A stretch of DNA of 64,000 nt from Phil1 sp964612925 (GTDB lineage: Bacteria; Bacillota; Clostridia; Christensenellales; CAG-138): assembly GCA_964612925.1 (NCBI GenBank), contig CAZTFU010000006.1, forward strand, positions 22,377 to 86,376. The letters run 5' to 3'. Position 1 is the first letter of the stretch. Each line of letters starts with the position of its first letter. A program made the translations under genes and the position numbers. Positions 42,063-50,509 of this stretch are shown piece after piece. Under the pieces are notes generated by a model. It was not told where the DNA came from and made no database searches. It saw only the letters and a list, made by a program, of their open reading frames with translations.

Positions 42063-42901
42063 ATTATGCGTATATGCAGGGCAGCACCGTTATGCATGCC
42101 GCCCTGAAGGACATAACGCTAAAAATCGATGACGGCGAGTTTTTGGGACTTATAGGGCACACGGGTAGCGGCAAAAGCACATTTGTGCAGCAGCTGAACG
42201 GCCTTTTGCAGCCAAACAGCGGCAAGGTTTATGTCGATGGGTTTGACATGGCGGACAAGAAGCAGCGTATTGAGGGCAGAAAGCTTGTCGGCATGGTGTT
42301 CCAGTACCCCGAATATCAGCTTTTTGAAGAAACGGTCGAAAAGGACGTTGCATTCGGCGTGAAAAATATGGGCATAGGCGAAGCGGAGTCCATTGAACGT
42401 GCGCATGAGGCCATGGCAATGGTCGGCCTTGCACCCGAAAGGTTTGCGGAGAAATCCCCGTTTGAACTTTCGGGCGGCGAAAAGCGCCGTGCCGCACTTG
42501 CGGGCATAATAGCCATGCGCCCGAAATATCTTGTGCTTGATGAGCCGATGGCGGGCCTTGACCCGCTCGGCCGCCGCGCAATACTTGATACCATAGATAC
42601 GCTCCGTGCCAATCTCGGCTGTGCGGTGCTTATGGTATCCCATTCGATGGACGATATGGCGGACAGGGCCGAGCGCATAGCCGTTATGAACGGCGGCTCA
42701 CTTGTGCTTGAAGGCAAAACGAGGGATGTTTTTGCTCAAAGCGAACTGCTTACCTCTATCGGCCTTGATGTGCCGCAGGCGTCAAAGCTGGGCATGGAAC
42801 TGAGAAAGCGCGGCGTGGATATTCCGGAAAACATATACGAAATGGAAGAAATGGAGCTTGCACTGCTTAAACTTCTTGGGAAAGGAGACCAAAAATGCTG
42901 A
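42038..42901 (+). CDS. ecfA2: ECF transporter energy-coupling ATPase EcfA2
   Basis: A 287-residue second ATPase of the ECF module. Walker A GHTGSGKSTFVQQLNGLLQP (about residues 41-60), Q-loop FQYPEYQLFEETVEKDVAFG, signature LSGGEKRRAALAG and Walker B LVLDEPMAGLDP are intact; the H-loop is MVSHSMDD. It forms a heterodimer with EcfA1 on EcfT. It starts inside ecfA1 and its stop overlaps the ecfT start by 7 bp. Confidence 0.93.
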   Translation: MPIIVEKLNYAYMQGSTVMHAALKDITLKIDDGEFLGLIGHTGSGKSTFVQQLNGLLQPNSGKVYVDGFDMADKKQRIEGRKLVGMVFQYPEYQLFEETVEKDVAFGVKNMGIGEAESIERAHEAMAMVGLAPERFAEKSPFELSGGEKRRAALAGIIAMRPKYLVLDEPMAGLDPLGRRAILDTIDTLRANLGCAVLMVSHSMDDMADRAERIAVMNGGSLVLEGKTRDVFAQSELLTSIGLDVPQASKLGMELRKRGVDIPENIYEMEEMELALLKLLGKGDQKC

Positions 42902-43701
42902 AGGATATCACACTTGGTCAGTATTTCCCGGGTAATTCGCCCATACACAGGCTTGACCCGCGCACAAAGCTTATAGGCATGATAGCATACATAGTGGTGG
43001 TTTTTGTGATAAGCAAAACGCCAGTGTTCATTCTGCCGCTGCTTTTCGCGCTTGTGTGTGTGTTTATTGCAAAGGTGCCGCTAAGCTATGTTGTGCGTTC
43101 GCTCAAGCCCATACGGTTTTTGATTATATTCATGTTTATAATAAACCTGTTTATGGTGCGCACGGGCAACGTTATATTGTCCTTTTGGATAATAAACATA
43201 ACGGATGAGGCTATAAAGCAGAGCGTATACATAACGCTGAGACTTGTACTGTTGCTTGCAGGCACAAGCATAATGACGCTTACCACAACGCCAATAGCAC
43301 TTACGGACGGGCTCGAGCTGCTGCTTGCGCCGCTGAGCAAGCTGCATTTTCCCGCGCACGAGCTTGCGATGATGATGACAATCGCCCTGCGCTTTATACC
43401 TACCCTTATTGAAGAAGCGGACAAAATAACGAAGGCGCAAATGGCGCGTGGTGCGGACTTTGAATCGGGCAACGTAATAAAACGAGCCAAGAACATGGTG
43501 CCCATACTTGTACCGCTGTTTGTAAGTGCATTCAGAAGGGCGGACGAGCTTGCCATGGCAATGGAAAGCCGTTGCTATCACGGCGGTGACGGAAGAACGC
43601 GCATGAACGTGCTTAAATTCAAAAAGGGAGATGCCGTTGCCGCATTGGCATTGGTTCTGCTTGCCGTAGCAAGTGTGGTGTGCGGCAAATTGTTGCCGTG
43701 A
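42895..43701 (+). CDS. ecfT: ECF transporter transmembrane protein EcfT
   Basis: A 268-residue membrane scaffold that joins the ATPases to S components. Helices lie in the first 130 residues and at the C-terminus. The coupling motif ADKITKAQMARGADFESGN (about residues 176-194) holds the first ARG, and MAMESRCYHGGDGRTRMN (about 219-236) the second. Start ATG follows GGGAAAGGAG by 9 nt. No S component gene is present, as expected for the shared group II type. Confidence 0.93.
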   Translation: MLKDITLGQYFPGNSPIHRLDPRTKLIGMIAYIVVVFVISKTPVFILPLLFALVCVFIAKVPLSYVVRSLKPIRFLIIFMFIINLFMVRTGNVILSFWIINITDEAIKQSVYITLRLVLLLAGTSIMTLTTTPIALTDGLELLLAPLSKLHFPAHELAMMMTIALRFIPTLIEEADKITKAQMARGADFESGNVIKRAKNMVPILVPLFVSAFRRADELAMAMESRCYHGGDGRTRMNVLKFKKGDAVAALALVLLAVASVVCGKLLP

Positions 43702-44102
43702 ACCGCCACACGCGCACGGTGCTTACGCTTATAGCTGTGGGCATAATAACGGTTGGCGCAGTGTTGAGCGCGATTATAGATGAGCGTGACCCGCTGAATG
43801 CGGTTGCCGCTCGGATAAACGAACACGGCTATTCGCTTGACAATGACGATATATATATATTCGGCGGCGAGGCGGATTCCACAATAAGGCAAATGCTTAT
43901 GCGGGACGATGCGGACGAGGATATATCGTTGGCAATTGAAGCGAGTAAGAACGCGGGCTTTACATCCGACATAGACAGGCGGGGAGAAATAACCGTGCTT
44001 ATCGCTCAATGTGAAAGCGGAACTGTGACCATATATCTTATAGACGGCGAAATTGAGCTTTGCTTTATCCAAACGGAGGAAGGGGAGGTGCTGCCGCTGT
44101 GA
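43698..44102 (+). CDS. Small single-pass membrane protein, unknown function
   Basis: A 134-residue protein with one N-terminal membrane helix (about residues 7-27) and a soluble extracytoplasmic part with two acidic alpha/beta pieces. It is not recognised. GTG 43698 overlaps the ecfT stop and its own stop overlaps the truA start (both GTGA), so it is strictly coupled between ecfT and truA. This suggests a real gene despite the lack of a family. Confidence 0.7.
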   Translation: MNRHTRTVLTLIAVGIITVGAVLSAIIDERDPLNAVAARINEHGYSLDNDDIYIFGGEADSTIRQMLMRDDADEDISLAIEASKNAGFTSDIDRRGEITVLIAQCESGTVTIYLIDGEIELCFIQTEEGEVLPL

Positions 44103-44863
44103 CGCGACGTGTTCGCATGATAATTCAATATGACGGCACGGAATACGCAGGGTGGCAAAGACAGCTGACGGGTCTTGGCATACAGCAGGTGCTTGAAGAA
44201 GAGCTTGAAAAGCTTACGGGGCACAAATGCATATTGCATGCATCGGGCCGCACGGACAGCGGAGTTCATGCCGTGGCACAGGTAGCGCATTTTGATACGG
44301 ATTGCCGCATACCTGCGGAAAAGTTTGCTTTTGCGCTGAATACGGGTCTGCCAAAAGATATCCGCGTAATATACTCGGATGAGGCTCAGCCGCACTTTCA
44401 CGCCCGTTTTGACGTTGTGCGCAAGCATTACCGTTACCGCGTGCTGAATACGGCACACGATTGCCCGTTCACGCGGAACACGGCACTGCACTACCATTGG
44501 CGGCTTGACTTGGACAGGCTTAACGAAGCGGCAAAAATGTTCATGGGAGAGCATGACTTTGCGGCGTTCATGTCCGTTGGCGTTACGCCCGAAACGACCG
44601 TAAGGACGATTTTTGAATCCGCTTGGCACGAGGAAGGCGGCCTGCTTGTATATGACGTTGCGGGCAGTGGATTTTTATACAATATGGTGCGCATAATGGT
44701 CGGCACAATGCTGCAATACGGTCAGGGCCGAAATACGGACGGCATACCGCGCGCACTTGCAACGGGGAACAGGGAATTTGCGGGCCCCACGGCACCCGCG
44801 CACGGACTTACACTTGCACGTGTGCAATACGAAGGTTTTGATACAAAGGAGCATATACAATGA
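44099..44863 (+). CDS. truA: tRNA pseudouridine(38-40) synthase TruA
   Basis: A 254-residue enzyme that isomerises uridines 38-40 in the anticodon arm. Motifs: IIQYDGTEYAGWQRQ (about residues 8-22), the catalytic-aspartate GRTDSGVHAVAQVAHFD (about 56-72), the second LPKDIRV segment and SGFLYNMVRIMVGTM (about 195-209). Start at GTG 44099, 9 nt after GGGGAGG, overlapping the previous stop. It lies directly behind the ECF genes, an order common in Firmicutes. Confidence 0.95.
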   Translation: MTRRVRMIIQYDGTEYAGWQRQLTGLGIQQVLEEELEKLTGHKCILHASGRTDSGVHAVAQVAHFDTDCRIPAEKFAFALNTGLPKDIRVIYSDEAQPHFHARFDVVRKHYRYRVLNTAHDCPFTRNTALHYHWRLDLDRLNEAAKMFMGEHDFAAFMSVGVTPETTVRTIFESAWHEEGGLLVYDVAGSGFLYNMVRIMVGTMLQYGQGRNTDGIPRALATGNREFAGPTAPAHGLTLARVQYEGFDTKEHIQ

Positions 44864-45831
44864 AAATACTCGTTACGGTACCGCTTGATGCGGAACAGAA
44901 GAAAACTATAGAAGCCGCGGCACCCAATGCCGAGCTTACATATTGTGCGGCGGATGAAGTTGACGAAAAAACTATAGCCGATAAGGAGATAATATTCGGC
45001 AACGTTGCGCCAAGTCTGCTTAAATATGCAAAGGAACTGAAACTTATGCAGCTCTTTACCGCGGGTACGGACGGCTATATTCCGAATTTACCCGAGAACT
45101 GCGCCATAACCAATACCACGGGCGCATTCGGCCTTGCGATAAGTGAGCATATGCTTGCAATGCTGTTGTGCCTTATGAAGCGTATGCACCAGTATAGGGA
45201 CAATCAGCACAGGCACGAATGGAAGGATATGGGCGGCGTACACAGCATACAGGGCGCAACGGCGGTCATACTCGGCCTTGGTGATATCGGCGGCGAATTT
45301 GCACGCAAGCTGAAGCTGCTTGGTGCGCACACAATAGGCGTGCGGCGCACGGATGCAAAAAAGCCCGATTATATAGACGAACTTGTGCTTAGCGAAAACA
45401 TGGAAAGCGTGCTTGCGCGCGCGGATATACTCGGCATGGCACTGCCGAATACGAGCGATACCGTGAACATACTCAATGAAAAGCGCATAGCGATGCTTAA
45501 AGACGGTTGCATAATAATAAATGTCGGCCGCGGCAATGCCATTGATGAAGCCGCCCTTGCCGATGCCATTGCAAAGCGCGGCATAATGGCGGGACTTGAT
45601 GTTACGGCAACGGAGCCGCTAAATGAATCAAGTCCGCTTTGGTCACTTGAAAACTGCCTTATCACGCCGCATGTTTCGGGCTTTTTCCACCTTGCGGAGA
45701 CCAAGCGGCGCATGGTTAGCATTGCGGCGGAAAACATCAAAAGACACATCGAGGGCAAGCCCTACATGAACAGGATAGACCTTTCAACGGGCTACATTGC
45801 CGATAAATATGAGGACAGGCTTAAATTCTGA
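44860..45831 (+). CDS. D-isomer-specific 2-hydroxyacid dehydrogenase
   Basis: A 323-residue NAD(P)-dependent dehydrogenase. The nucleotide-binding loop is ILGLGDIGGEFARKLKLLGA (about residues 139-158). The catalytic arginine lies in NVGRGNAIDEAAL (about 223-235), the glutamate in TATEPLNESSPLW (about 252-264) and the histidine in ITPHVSG. The substrate cannot be told from sequence; the group covers phosphoglycerate-, glyoxylate- and D-lactate-type enzymes. It overlaps the truA stop (ATGA). Confidence 0.88.
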   Translation: MKILVTVPLDAEQKKTIEAAAPNAELTYCAADEVDEKTIADKEIIFGNVAPSLLKYAKELKLMQLFTAGTDGYIPNLPENCAITNTTGAFGLAISEHMLAMLLCLMKRMHQYRDNQHRHEWKDMGGVHSIQGATAVILGLGDIGGEFARKLKLLGAHTIGVRRTDAKKPDYIDELVLSENMESVLARADILGMALPNTSDTVNILNEKRIAMLKDGCIIINVGRGNAIDEAALADAIAKRGIMAGLDVTATEPLNESSPLWSLENCLITPHVSGFFHLAETKRRMVSIAAENIKRHIEGKPYMNRIDLSTGYIADKYEDRLKF

Positions 45832-45849
45832 TCTGAGGGGGAAACGCTT

Positions 45850-47109
45850 ATGACCGATGCGCTGCTTATTGCGGTACTGATAATAGCAATAATACAAACG
45901 GTGCTTATAATAATGCTTATAAGTGCCAATAACGGAACAAAGCGCGAACTTGACCGCCTTAAACGCGACATTACGGAGGAACAGCGCGCTTTGCGCACGG
46001 AGCTTACGGAAAGCACGCGCCGAAGCATAAATTCCGTCGGAGAAACGCTTCAAAACGAATATCAGCGCAGTACGCTGAGGGATGAACAGCGGTTTAAGAC
46101 ATTCGCATTTGAAAACAACCAGCGCATGGAGCAGATACGTTTAAGCGTTGAACGCCAGCTTTCGGACATTCGTGCGGATAACGGCAAAAAGCTTGACGAG
46201 ATGCGTAACGTGGTGGATGAAAAGCTGCAAAAAACGCTTGAGGATAAGCTAAGCCGTTCGTTCGCGCTTGTAAGCGAAAGACTGGAACAGGTGTATAAGG
46301 GCTTGGGCGAAATGCAAACGCTTGCTTCGGGCGTGGGAGACCTGTCAAAGGTGCTTTCAAACGTTAAAACGCGCGGCATATTGGGCGAAATACAGCTTGG
46401 CGCGATATTGGGCGAAATGATGGCTCCGGAACAATATGAGGTCAATGCGAAGGTGAAGCAGGCAAGCGCGGAACGGGTCGAATTTGCAATAAAGCTGCCC
46501 GCGGATGACGGCACGGTGCTTTTGCCTGTCGATTCCAAGTTCCCGGCGGATGCTTATACAAACCTTATGGATGCTTATGAACAGGGCAGTGCGGATGCGG
46601 TCAAGGCGGCTCAAAACGTGCTTAAAAGCAGAATAAAGGATTTTGCATCCGACATTGCAAAAAAATACATAAACCCGCCGTATACCACAGAATTTGCCGT
46701 TATGTTTTTGCCGACGGAAGGGCTTTATGCCGAGGTGCTGCGGCTGAACCTTATGGAAAGCATACAGCGCGAATACCATGTAAGCATAGCAGGGCCCAGC
46801 ACAATGGCCGCATTGCTCAACAGTTTGCAAATGGGCTTTAAGTCCGTAGCCATTCAAAAACGCAGCGGCGAAGTTTGGAAAGTGCTTGGTGCGGTAAAAA
46901 CGGAATTTGCCTCATTTGAAAAAACGCTTGCCAAAACGCGGGACAGGCTAAGACTTGCGGATGAGGAGCTTGGGCGGCTTATAGGCGCAAGAACGCACAA
47001 AATTAACCGTTCGCTTGAAAGAGTAACGGCCTTGCCCGTGGATGAAGGCATTACGGCACTGCTCAATGAAGGCGAATACGATACATATACGGATGCCGAA
47101 CAGGAATAA
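45850..47109 (+). CDS. rmuC: DNA recombination protein RmuC
   Basis: A 419-residue protein with an N-terminal membrane helix (about residues 3-24), a long coiled-coil region (about 30-150) and a C-terminal RmuC domain with a restriction-endonuclease-like fold. Signature pieces are GILGEIQLGAILGEMMAPEQY (quoted in part as GILGEIQLGAIL) and LPVDSKFPADAYTNLMDAYE (about 225-244), then FLPTEGLYAEVLR. It is thought to limit recombination at inverted repeats. It follows the dehydrogenase gene by 18 bp with a GAGGGGG site. Confidence 0.93.
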   Translation: MTDALLIAVLIIAIIQTVLIIMLISANNGTKRELDRLKRDITEEQRALRTELTESTRRSINSVGETLQNEYQRSTLRDEQRFKTFAFENNQRMEQIRLSVERQLSDIRADNGKKLDEMRNVVDEKLQKTLEDKLSRSFALVSERLEQVYKGLGEMQTLASGVGDLSKVLSNVKTRGILGEIQLGAILGEMMAPEQYEVNAKVKQASAERVEFAIKLPADDGTVLLPVDSKFPADAYTNLMDAYEQGSADAVKAAQNVLKSRIKDFASDIAKKYINPPYTTEFAVMFLPTEGLYAEVLRLNLMESIQREYHVSIAGPSTMAALLNSLQMGFKSVAIQKRSGEVWKVLGAVKTEFASFEKTLAKTRDRLRLADEELGRLIGARTHKINRSLERVTALPVDEGITALLNEGEYDTYTDAEQE

Positions 47110-47142
47110 ATTTTTATAATACATAAACAGGAGGACTATTTT

Positions 47143-47853
47143 ATGAGTAACACACCGACCCCGCATATATCCGCCAAACCCGGCGATTTTGCAAAGACCG
47201 TGCTTATGCCCGGTGACCCGCTCAGGGCCAAATTCATAGCGGAAACCTATCTTGAAAACCCCGTGCTTGTAAACAACGTGCGCGGCATTCAGGGTTATAC
47301 GGGCACCTATAAGGGCAAGCGCGTAAGCGTAATGGCCAGCGGCATGGGTATGCCGTCAATAGGCATTTATTCATATGAGCTGTTCAATTTTTATGATGTG
47401 GACAACATAATCCGCGTGGGCAGTGCGGGCGCAATAAATCCCAAGGCAAAGGTGAGGAGCATAGTTCTCGGTATGGGCGCATGTACCAATTCCAATTTTG
47501 CGTCACAGTACGGACTTTGCGGTACCGTTGCACCCGTTGCAAGCTGGGAGCTGCTGCGTGCGGCAACCGAACAGGCGGAGAAGATGGGTCTTGCATATGA
47601 AGTGGGCACGGTACTTTCAAGCGACACATTCTATAACGATTCCATGAACACGCTCGACTGGCAGAAGATGGGTGTGCTTGCGATAGAAATGGAAGCCGCC
47701 GCACTTTACCTTAATGCGGCGCGTGCCAATAAGAACGCACTTTGCATCTGCACCATATCTGACAGCCTTGTCACCGGCGAAGCGCTCGATGCCGAACAGC
47801 GTCAAAACACATTTACCGAAATGATGGAGCTTGCGCTCGAAATGGCTAAATAA
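47143..47853 (+). CDS. deoD: Purine-nucleoside phosphorylase DeoD type
   Basis: A 236-residue hexameric PNP that splits purine (deoxy)nucleosides with phosphate into base and (deoxy)ribose-1-phosphate. Motifs: VLMPGDPLRAKFIAE (about residues 19-33), the phosphate-binding GMGMPSIGIYSYEL (about 66-79), RVGSAGAI (about 87-94) and the substrate-binding IEMEAAALY (about 179-187). A GGAGG site precedes the ATG. It fits functionally with the NupNOPQ nucleoside importer 3 kb downstream, though on the opposite strand. Confidence 0.95.
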   Translation: MSNTPTPHISAKPGDFAKTVLMPGDPLRAKFIAETYLENPVLVNNVRGIQGYTGTYKGKRVSVMASGMGMPSIGIYSYELFNFYDVDNIIRVGSAGAINPKAKVRSIVLGMGACTNSNFASQYGLCGTVAPVASWELLRAATEQAEKMGLAYEVGTVLSSDTFYNDSMNTLDWQKMGVLAIEMEAAALYLNAARANKNALCICTISDSLVTGEALDAEQRQNTFTEMMELALEMAK

Positions 47854-48061
47854 GCTTCATACACCCAAGCTGCAACGCGAAAACAGCAAAGCATTCAATA
47901 CCTGACATACAAAAGCAAGCCGTCGGTTCCGCATAGAATCGGCGGCTTTGCTGTAATCGCGTATTGCTAAAGCGATAAAATGGGCGGCAAGAGTGGGTGT
48001 AGGGAGCAGTTGTAGAATCTGTACCACACAACACCCTCATATTTCATAGAAAACCACTCGC
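47854..48061. other. Intergenic gap between convergent genes
   Basis: 208 bp between deoD and the minus-strand S24/S26 gene. It holds one imperfect hairpin (AGCAAGCCGTCG paired with CGGCGGCTTTGCT, 47912-47950) with no T run. I see no gene. Confidence 0.5.
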
Positions 48062-48520
48062 TTACTTTAATGAGGACGGCACGAACCGCGCAAGACGCCG
48101 CAAAAACGGCCGAAGCGGCAGCATCGTGAGCCATGGGCCGGCGAAAAACCGCCACAAAAAGCTTTTGGGGGTGAGTGGCTTGCCATTGCGGCATACCTGC
48201 GTTACCGTGGCAATTATCTGCGTTGGTGAGATGGGGGATTCAATCTGCTGCTGAGCATCGCCTATAATAGCATAATTGCCGTCTTTCATGCGGCGCAGTA
48301 CGCGGTGCAATACATATTGACCGTTGGCGCGCCGAAACAGCACTATATCGCCACGAACGGGCGGCGTGGCAGGGGCGGACAGAAGCACTTGGTCACGGCC
48401 GTGGCGCAGGAAGGGGGACATGCTTTCTCCTGTTACGGTAAAGCTTACGCTTTCGCCCTGCATAATCAGCTCCGTCACCATGGGCATGTATTCATTTATA
48501 TCCACAATACGCGGCTGCAT
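48062..48520 (-). CDS. S24/S26-like (signal-peptidase-fold) protein without N-terminal anchor
   Basis: A 152-residue protein. VTGESMSPFLRHGRDQVLL (about residues 29-47) carries the serine of the S24/S26 active site, and RGDIVLFRRANGQYVLHRVLR (about 57-77, quoted in part as RGDIVLFRR and YVLHRVLR) has His where type I signal peptidases of the SipW/Sec11 class have the general base. It lacks the N-terminal membrane helix of true signal peptidases; the C-terminus is basic and amphipathic. In Clostridia such proteins occur in peptide-maturation settings, but none is seen here. GAAAGGAG lies 6 nt before the ATG. Confidence 0.8.
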   Translation of the reverse strand: MQPRIVDINEYMPMVTELIMQGESVSFTVTGESMSPFLRHGRDQVLLSAPATPPVRGDIVLFRRANGQYVLHRVLRRMKDGNYAIIGDAQQQIESPISPTQIIATVTQVCRNGKPLTPKSFLWRFFAGPWLTMLPLRPFLRRLARFVPSSLK

Positions 48521-48559
48521 TGGCGACTCCTTTCAGTATAACTAAGCGATTCTGATTCC

Positions 48560-48587
48560 ATTATATGTACGCTTGTGAATTAAGCAA
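48560..48587 (-). promoter_or_regulatory. Promoter of the S24/S26-like gene
   Basis: On the minus strand TTGCTT (48582-48587), 16 bp and perfect TATAAT (48560-48565), 40 bp before the ATG. Confidence 0.6.
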
Positions 48588-48653
48588 GAGCTTTTTTGCC
48601 GCAAGAAAAGGCACGTTTATCGATGGAAATGCATAATAGACTGCACCCGAAAA

Positions 48654-49094
48654 CTATTTCTTCTTGCCCAATCCGTTGATTATGGTGCCCCTTGTATCAA
48701 GACCGAGAGTGTCATCAACCATGCTAAAGGCTTCCTTGATTTTATCCGAACTGCGGCGGGCAAGCGTGGTTCCCGTTGCGGCATCCACCACCTTTTTGGT
48801 GAACTTTGCGGCCTCAAGCATGCCCGAAAAAACAATTGTGATGTTTTTCTCCGTGGTTTGAACCTCGACCGTGTTGCCCTTTTGCTTTATCTGTACGGAA
48901 CCGTTATACTCCTTCACGGTTTCGAGCGGAACGATATCAACAAGCTCAAGCTCCTTTTTGAATAACCCTTTTTCCTTTTCGAATATTAGCCTTTGCGATG
49001 TAAGGGTAAGCTGCAAAGCTCCCTTGTAATCCTTGACTGTGACGGTTCCCTCATACAATAAGACCTCATCGGCCGCTAAATCATAATTTTTCAT
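48654..49094 (-). CDS. PH/GRAM-like domain protein
   Basis: A 146-residue protein. Residues 10-115 read as a bacterial PH-like fold of alternating beta strands (LLYEGTVTVKDYKGALQLTL, then TSQRLIFEKEKGLFKKELE) ending in an amphipathic helix (LEAAKFTKKVVDAATG). The C-terminal part is polar and ends in KKK. The role is unknown. It lies 32 bp behind the ADP-ribosylglycohydrolase gene and is probably cotranscribed. Its ribosome binding site is poor. Confidence 0.65.
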   Translation of the reverse strand: MKNYDLAADEVLLYEGTVTVKDYKGALQLTLTSQRLIFEKEKGLFKKELELVDIVPLETVKEYNGSVQIKQKGNTVEVQTTEKNITIVFSGMLEAAKFTKKVVDAATGTTLARRSSDKIKEAFSMVDDTLGLDTRGTIINGLGKKK

Positions 49095-49126
49095 GACTTA
49101 ATCATTTCGTTGCTTATTTGGATGGG

Positions 49127-50326
49127 TTATTTTTCTTCACTGCAATACATCCCATTGGCGGAATCATCTGCGGACAGAGCCTTGTCGCGCAATGTGGGCG
49201 TTACCTTGTGCATATCCATGTACTTTGTTGCCCATGAAGCATCATAATGCGGGTTAAACTCGCTCATTTGGCAACCATGGTAAATATCATCCGCAATTTC
49301 CAAAATAATGTCCGCGCATTCAAGATCCTTTTTCCACTTTTCATCTATGGCGTTGTACCCGACAAGCGCACCCAAAATGTTGCCCGCTATGGCACCCGTG
49401 GAATCGCTGTCACCGCTGTGATTAACGGCGGCGATAATTCCTCCCGAAAAATCATAAGAGTATTTAAGAGAGCAATAAACGGCAATGGCAAGTGCCTCTT
49501 CCGCGACCCAGCCCTGCCCGAGCACCCTTATGTTTTCAAGGTCGTCAAAATCGTTTTCGGAAAGTGCGATTGCACGGTTGATTATATCCGTAAGCTCGTT
49601 GATGTGCTTATCTCCCACAAACAGTTTCTTTACGGTTTCCATTGCCTCGACAACGATTTCCTTCAGCGTCATTTTTTCATTACACGGGAATACTATCCTG
49701 TTGATAATGTGGCACAGCACTGCCGCGGGCATATATCCAAGGGAATGCCCGTGAGTGATGGCGGCAATCTCGGCGGCCTCCATATCAAGCTTTTCGATGT
49801 CTCCCTGATGGTTTAGGGCAATGGGAGCTACGCGCATTACACCGCCACAGCCCTTGCTGTTGTTTCTCGGACTTAAAATATAATCATCAACACATCCGCT
49901 GCGAGCCGCCTGCAACAACGCCGATAGACACGTGTTGCCGGGCGCACGGCGGCAATACAGCTCCTTAACATCACACAGCCATGACTGCTGATTAGGCTCA
50001 CGCTCGGCTCTTCCCTCATAAGAGCCTGTTTGCGTATACAGCCAATCCTGATAGGCTGCTGCAACATATTTCCTCGGCAGTCCTTGGATCCCTTTTGTAC
50101 ATCTGAGGGTATCACCGACAAGTAAGCCGTTTGCGGTAAACAAAGTCATTTGAGTGTCATCGGAAATCAGGGCCTTGTGTGTTACGCTGTCAAGTGCATA
50201 TTCCGTAATGCCGTTTGAACCGTAATGCCGGAATATAATATAATCCTCAAAAAATTCAATCGTGTACCCGAGTGCATCGCCCGCCGCGCCGCCAAAAAGA
50301 CAGCCACGGATAGAATCAAGCTTCAA
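49127..50326 (-). CDS. ADP-ribosylglycohydrolase (DraG-like) family protein
   Basis: A 399-residue hydrolase of the fold that removes ADP-ribose from proteins or small molecules. Metal-binding motifs are present: DDTQMTLFTANGL (about residues 56-68) and NHSGDSDSTGAIAGNILGAL (about 304-323). The GGAAGDALGY segment is at the N-terminus. The target is unknown; there is no partner ADP-ribosyltransferase (DraT) or nitrogenase here. Start is TTG 50326 after AGGGGGGAA. Confidence 0.88.
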   Translation of the reverse strand: MKLDSIRGCLFGGAAGDALGYTIEFFEDYIIFRHYGSNGITEYALDSVTHKALISDDTQMTLFTANGLLVGDTLRCTKGIQGLPRKYVAAAYQDWLYTQTGSYEGRAEREPNQQSWLCDVKELYCRRAPGNTCLSALLQAARSGCVDDYILSPRNNSKGCGGVMRVAPIALNHQGDIEKLDMEAAEIAAITHGHSLGYMPAAVLCHIINRIVFPCNEKMTLKEIVVEAMETVKKLFVGDKHINELTDIINRAIALSENDFDDLENIRVLGQGWVAEEALAIAVYCSLKYSYDFSGGIIAAVNHSGDSDSTGAIAGNILGALVGYNAIDEKWKKDLECADIILEIADDIYHGCQMSEFNPHYDASWATKYMDMHKVTPTLRDKALSADDSANGMYCSEEK

Positions 50327-50407
50327 ATTGTTCCCCCCTTATACGTTATCAAAACGTCTTGGATAAATACGTAAGACGTCACGTTTTCGTCTGCCGTGTG
50401 TATAAAT

Positions 50408-50437
50408 ATTATAGTATAAGCCGTGTTGCGCTTTCAA
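50408..50437 (-). promoter_or_regulatory. Promoter of the ADP-ribosylglycohydrolase gene
   Basis: On the minus strand TTGAAA (50432-50437), 18 bp, perfect TATAAT (50408-50413). The 75-nt leader that follows contains repeated ACGTCTTACG/AAGACGT-type half sites. Confidence 0.55.
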
Positions 50438-50463
50438 TAGGCTTACGGACGCTTAAAACGCAC

Positions 50464-50493
50464 AAAAAAGGCGATACCCAACCGAATATCGCC
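50464..50493 (-). terminator. Terminator of the nucleoside ABC operon
   Basis: On the minus strand GGCGATA (50487-50493) and TATCGCC (50470-50476) enclose 10 nt and run into six T. Confidence 0.85.
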
Positions 50494-50509
50494 CTTTCCG
50501 AATAAAATG

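Noticed and set aside
42923..42936. ATTTCCCGGGTAAT, one base off the B. subtilis Noc-binding site
   Set aside because: It lies in the ecfT coding sequence and codes for an unremarkable YFPGN. One near-match in 64 kb is compatible with chance, and the specificity of this Noc is unknown.
47912..47950. Terminator after deoD
   Set aside because: The hairpin is imperfect and lacks a T run, so it was not listed as a terminator.
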